Part shown: piece after piece, positions 3,986 to 5,688 of the stretch | How positions within the stretch are numbered: the first letter of the stretch is position 1 | How the letters are laid out: every line of letters starts with the position of its first letter | Assembly (NCBI GenBank): GCA_018896985.1 | Contig: JAHILQ010000106.1 | Location: forward strand, 1 to 5,688 | DNA length: 5,688 bases | Direction of reading: 5' to 3' | Origin: Nitrospinota bacterium | Lineage (GTDB): Bacteria; Nitrospirota; Thermodesulfovibrionia; Thermodesulfovibrionales; UBA1546 | Notes under the pieces: generated by a model | Told to the model about the DNA's origin: nothing | Seen by the model: only the letters and a program-made list of their open reading frames with translations | Databases searched by the model: none | Translations under genes and position numbers: made by a program

Positions 3986-5688
3986 CTATTCCTCCATGCT
4001 TCTCGGCATGTCCTCTATGACAAACGTGTTTTCATATAATGCCTCTGTTGTAAAAAACCCCGCAAAATCAGATGTTGTGAGGATGCGCCCTGCTATATTG
4101 GTTGGATTGCCGCTCATCTCATTGATGATATTAACAAGCCCTTCCTGATAAACATCCGTGTATGCAACCGTTTCTGAGGTTGTCGCCGGCGATGCGGTAA
4201 TGGTGAGAACACCGTTGTTAAATGTTATGGTGTAGTTCGTTGCTGTGCCGTCTGCCGCTGTGATGGTGTAAGAACCGACATTTGAACCTGTAGTTGCTGC
4301 CGTGCTCAAGGTTAAGCCGCTTACCACTGATGATGTGTCGTCGCTCACCAATCCGCTGTAACTTGCGGTTAATGCAGGATTTGCATCGCCGTATATCTTG
4401 CTCTTATTATCCGCGGTTACGGTCAATGCCTTTGCCGTGATGTTTCCTATTGCGCCTGAGGCGGTGTCTGATGAAAGGCTGTAGCCGTAAACAGTTGCAG
4501 CGCCATCGGCTGCGCTTACCGAAAGTCCGCTTACTGTTACTGTCTTGCCTGCGCCTACATTCTTGTTGTCATATGTTCCTGATGCCGGGTTGTTGAGCAT
4601 TACAATGTCGCTGTCTATCTCTCCGCTTACGCTGTAATTGCCTGATACAAGCGTTGCTGTGTTATCGCCGTCATAGGTCTTGGTTACTGTGCCGGTCAGT
4701 CCTGGCGTAATAGTCGGCGCCACTGAGTAGAGAAACCCATTACCTGTTCCCTGCACGTCAGTCACGCCGTAAGTGGCATTGTATTGTTTGAAGTTATAGG
4801 TCAGTCCTCCCCGTGTGTCATTAGCAGGGTCAGTGGAATATACCAGCCACCTGCCGCTTGATGTTGACAATGCCCCTGCGCCTGCATTGTTAATAAAGTT
4901 TTGTCCTGCTGCTATGATGTTGCCTGATGTGGCTGTATTGGTTGTTGCATCTTCGGCATACGCATAGGAGTAAACATAAGAGTTGTCTAATGTTATGTCG
5001 CCGCTGCCTGCCGTGATGTTTATCAAACCTGATGTTGCTTCTGCGGTATCGCCATAATAGGCTTCGGCATCGGAATATACCTGCGAATTGATTAAACTTA
5101 TACTGCCGCCTGCATCTAATATGATGTTGCCTGCTGTGGCTGTATTGGTCGTAGCGTCGGAAGCATAAGCATATGAGTAAACATCAGAATCAGCTAAGCT
5201 TATACTGCCGCCTGCATCTAATGTGATGTTGCCTGATGTGGCTGTATTGGTTGTAGTATCGTAAGGGTAGGCTTCGGCATAGGAGTAAACTTGAGAACTA
5301 TTTAAATCAATATTGCCATCTGCTGTTAATGTTACATTGCCTGATGTGGCTATGGCCTCCAAATAATCATCAGCTTCGGCATACGCATAGGAGTAAACAT
5401 AAGAGTTGTCTAATGTTATGTCGCCGCTGCCTGCCGTGATGTTTATCAAACCTGATGTTGCTTCTGCGGTATCGCCATAACAGGCATCGGCTTCGGAATA
5501 TACCTGCGAATTGATTAAACTTACACTGGCGCCTGCATCTAATATGATGTTGCCTGCTGTGGCTGTATTAGTCGTAGCATCATCATCATAATAAGCTTCA
5601 GCATAAGCGTAAGAATAAACTTGAGAATTATCTAAGGTTATATCCCCAGTTGTTGCTGTTAAGTTAACTAAGCCTGATGTGGCTGCTG
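3986..5688 (-). CDS. Repeat-rich surface protein with YDG and MBG domains (filamentous-haemagglutinin-like), 3' part
   Basis: The frame is open to the window edge, giving 566 visible residues; the N-terminus, including any signal peptide and secretion domain, lies outside. A TTG at 5449 is an internal leucine codon in a repeat, not a start. Window residues 4-253 are seven imperfect repeats of 34-40 residues with the pattern SGNITLDAGGSISL, then a S-x-VYSYAYA stretch, then TTNTAT. This looks like a beta-solenoid of the two-partner-secretion adhesin kind. Residues 276-287 (SGRWLVYSTDP region) and the following KQYNATYG form the linker often seen before YDG/MBG domains. A YDG-type domain starts at KTYDGDNTATLVSGNY (about 333-417), and an MBG-type domain with KIYGDANPALTASYSG covers about 420-497. 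The last 69 residues end in PRSMEE and show no sorting motif or barrel that I recognise. The likely role is extracellular adhesion or matrix. Family naming rests on motif recall, and the exact class is unsure. Confidence 0.82.
   Translation of the reverse strand, partial: AATSGLVNLTATTGDITLDNSQVYSYAYAEAYYDDDATTNTATAGNIILDAGASVSLINSQVYSEADACYGDTAEATSGLINITAGSGDITLDNSYVYSYAYAEADDYLEAIATSGNVTLTADGNIDLNSSQVYSYAEAYPYDTTTNTATSGNITLDAGGSISLADSDVYSYAYASDATTNTATAGNIILDAGGSISLINSQVYSDAEAYYGDTAEATSGLINITAGSGDITLDNSYVYSYAYAEDATTNTATSGNIIAAGQNFINNAGAGALSTSSGRWLVYSTDPANDTRGGLTYNFKQYNATYGVTDVQGTGNGFLYSVAPTITPGLTGTVTKTYDGDNTATLVSGNYSVSGEIDSDIVMLNNPASGTYDNKNVGAGKTVTVSGLSVSAADGAATVYGYSLSSDTASGAIGNITAKALTVTADNKSKIYGDANPALTASYSGLVSDDTSSVVSGLTLSTAATTGSNVGSYTITAADGTATNYTITFNNGVLTITASPATTSETVAYTDVYQEGLVNIINEMSGNPTNIAGRILTTSDFAGFFTTEALYENTFVIEDMPRSMEE
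4951..5158. repeat. 208-bp direct repeat, copy 1 (partner 5374-5581)
   Basis: The segment recurs at an offset of 423 bp (141 codons, so in frame), with seven mismatches counted by eye, about 97% identity. It spans the unit pair at window residues 177-245. This is a recent duplication or a homogenised pair within the tandem array, clearly closer than the other units are to each other. Confidence 0.9.
5374..5581. repeat. 208-bp direct repeat, copy 2 (partner 4951-5158)
   Basis: This is the second copy of the in-frame duplicated segment. Two of the seven differences swap CTTCGG and CATCGG around the acidic/alanine part. Another makes GCC-GCC into GGC-GCC, which changes Gly-Gly to Gly-Ala in the encoded repeat. 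Confidence 0.9.

Larger units (their letters stand above)
4928..5677 (-). repeat. Seven tandem coding repeats of 102-120 bp in the surface-protein gene
   Basis: Units in reading order cover window residues 4-43, 44-77, 78-114, 115-150, 151-184, 185-218 and 219-253. Each has a glycine-rich beta part (GNI-T/I-LDAGGSISL or INITAGSGDITL), then NSxVYS followed by alternating Tyr/Ala or Glu/Ala. Most then end in TTNTAT or DTAEAT. An eighth, broken unit (SGNIIAAGQNFINN) ends the array. Confidence 0.9.

Noticed and set aside
5447..5449. TTG as a start codon of the surface-protein gene
   Set aside because: The frame stays open upstream to the window edge with the same repeat pattern (SGLINITAG continues from the preceding DTAEAT), so it is an internal leucine.

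Overview
All five genes lie on the minus strand. In transcription order, from high to low coordinates, they are: the 3' part of a repeat-rich surface protein (3986-5688, start outside the window); a small two-gene toxin-antitoxin-like operon of DUF433 and DUF5615 type (3181-3764); folC (1654-3051); and the 5' part of lptD (1-1519, end outside the window). LptD implies a diderm bacterium with an LPS-bearing outer membrane. The moderate GC content, dispersed 'TGTCAT...ATGACA' hairpin elements, heptamer arrays inside genes and an MBG/YDG surface protein would fit an environmental lineage such as Nitrospirota or a relative. That placement is impression only, because there is no marker gene here.

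Region by region: 1-1519 is lptD, starting at GTG, with a signal peptide encoded largely by a heptamer array. 1520-1653 is a gap packed with hairpins. 1654-3051 is folC, which carries four separate heptamer arrays inside its reading frame. 3052-3180 holds a candidate promoter for folC. 3181-3764 is the toxin-antitoxin-like pair, with an ATGA overlap. 3765-3985 holds a strong ribosome binding site and a 132-bp MITE-like element with terminal inverted repeats and a 4-bp flanking direct repeat. 3986-5688 is the surface protein: seven 34-40 residue repeats rich in Tyr-Ala alternation, then YDG and MBG domains and a short unrecognised tail.

The genes do not form one pathway. folC (folate polyglutamylation) and lptD (LPS export) are housekeeping genes that may be co-transcribed. 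The toxin-antitoxin-like pair, the MITE-like element and the surface protein look like accessory material upstream of them.

The most unusual signal is a set of five arrays with a strict 7-bp period, all inside the coding regions of two normally essential genes. Four of the five run in the orientation that reads without stop codons. The fifth runs in the stop-prone orientation, and its only in-frame unit junction is rescued by one variant base.
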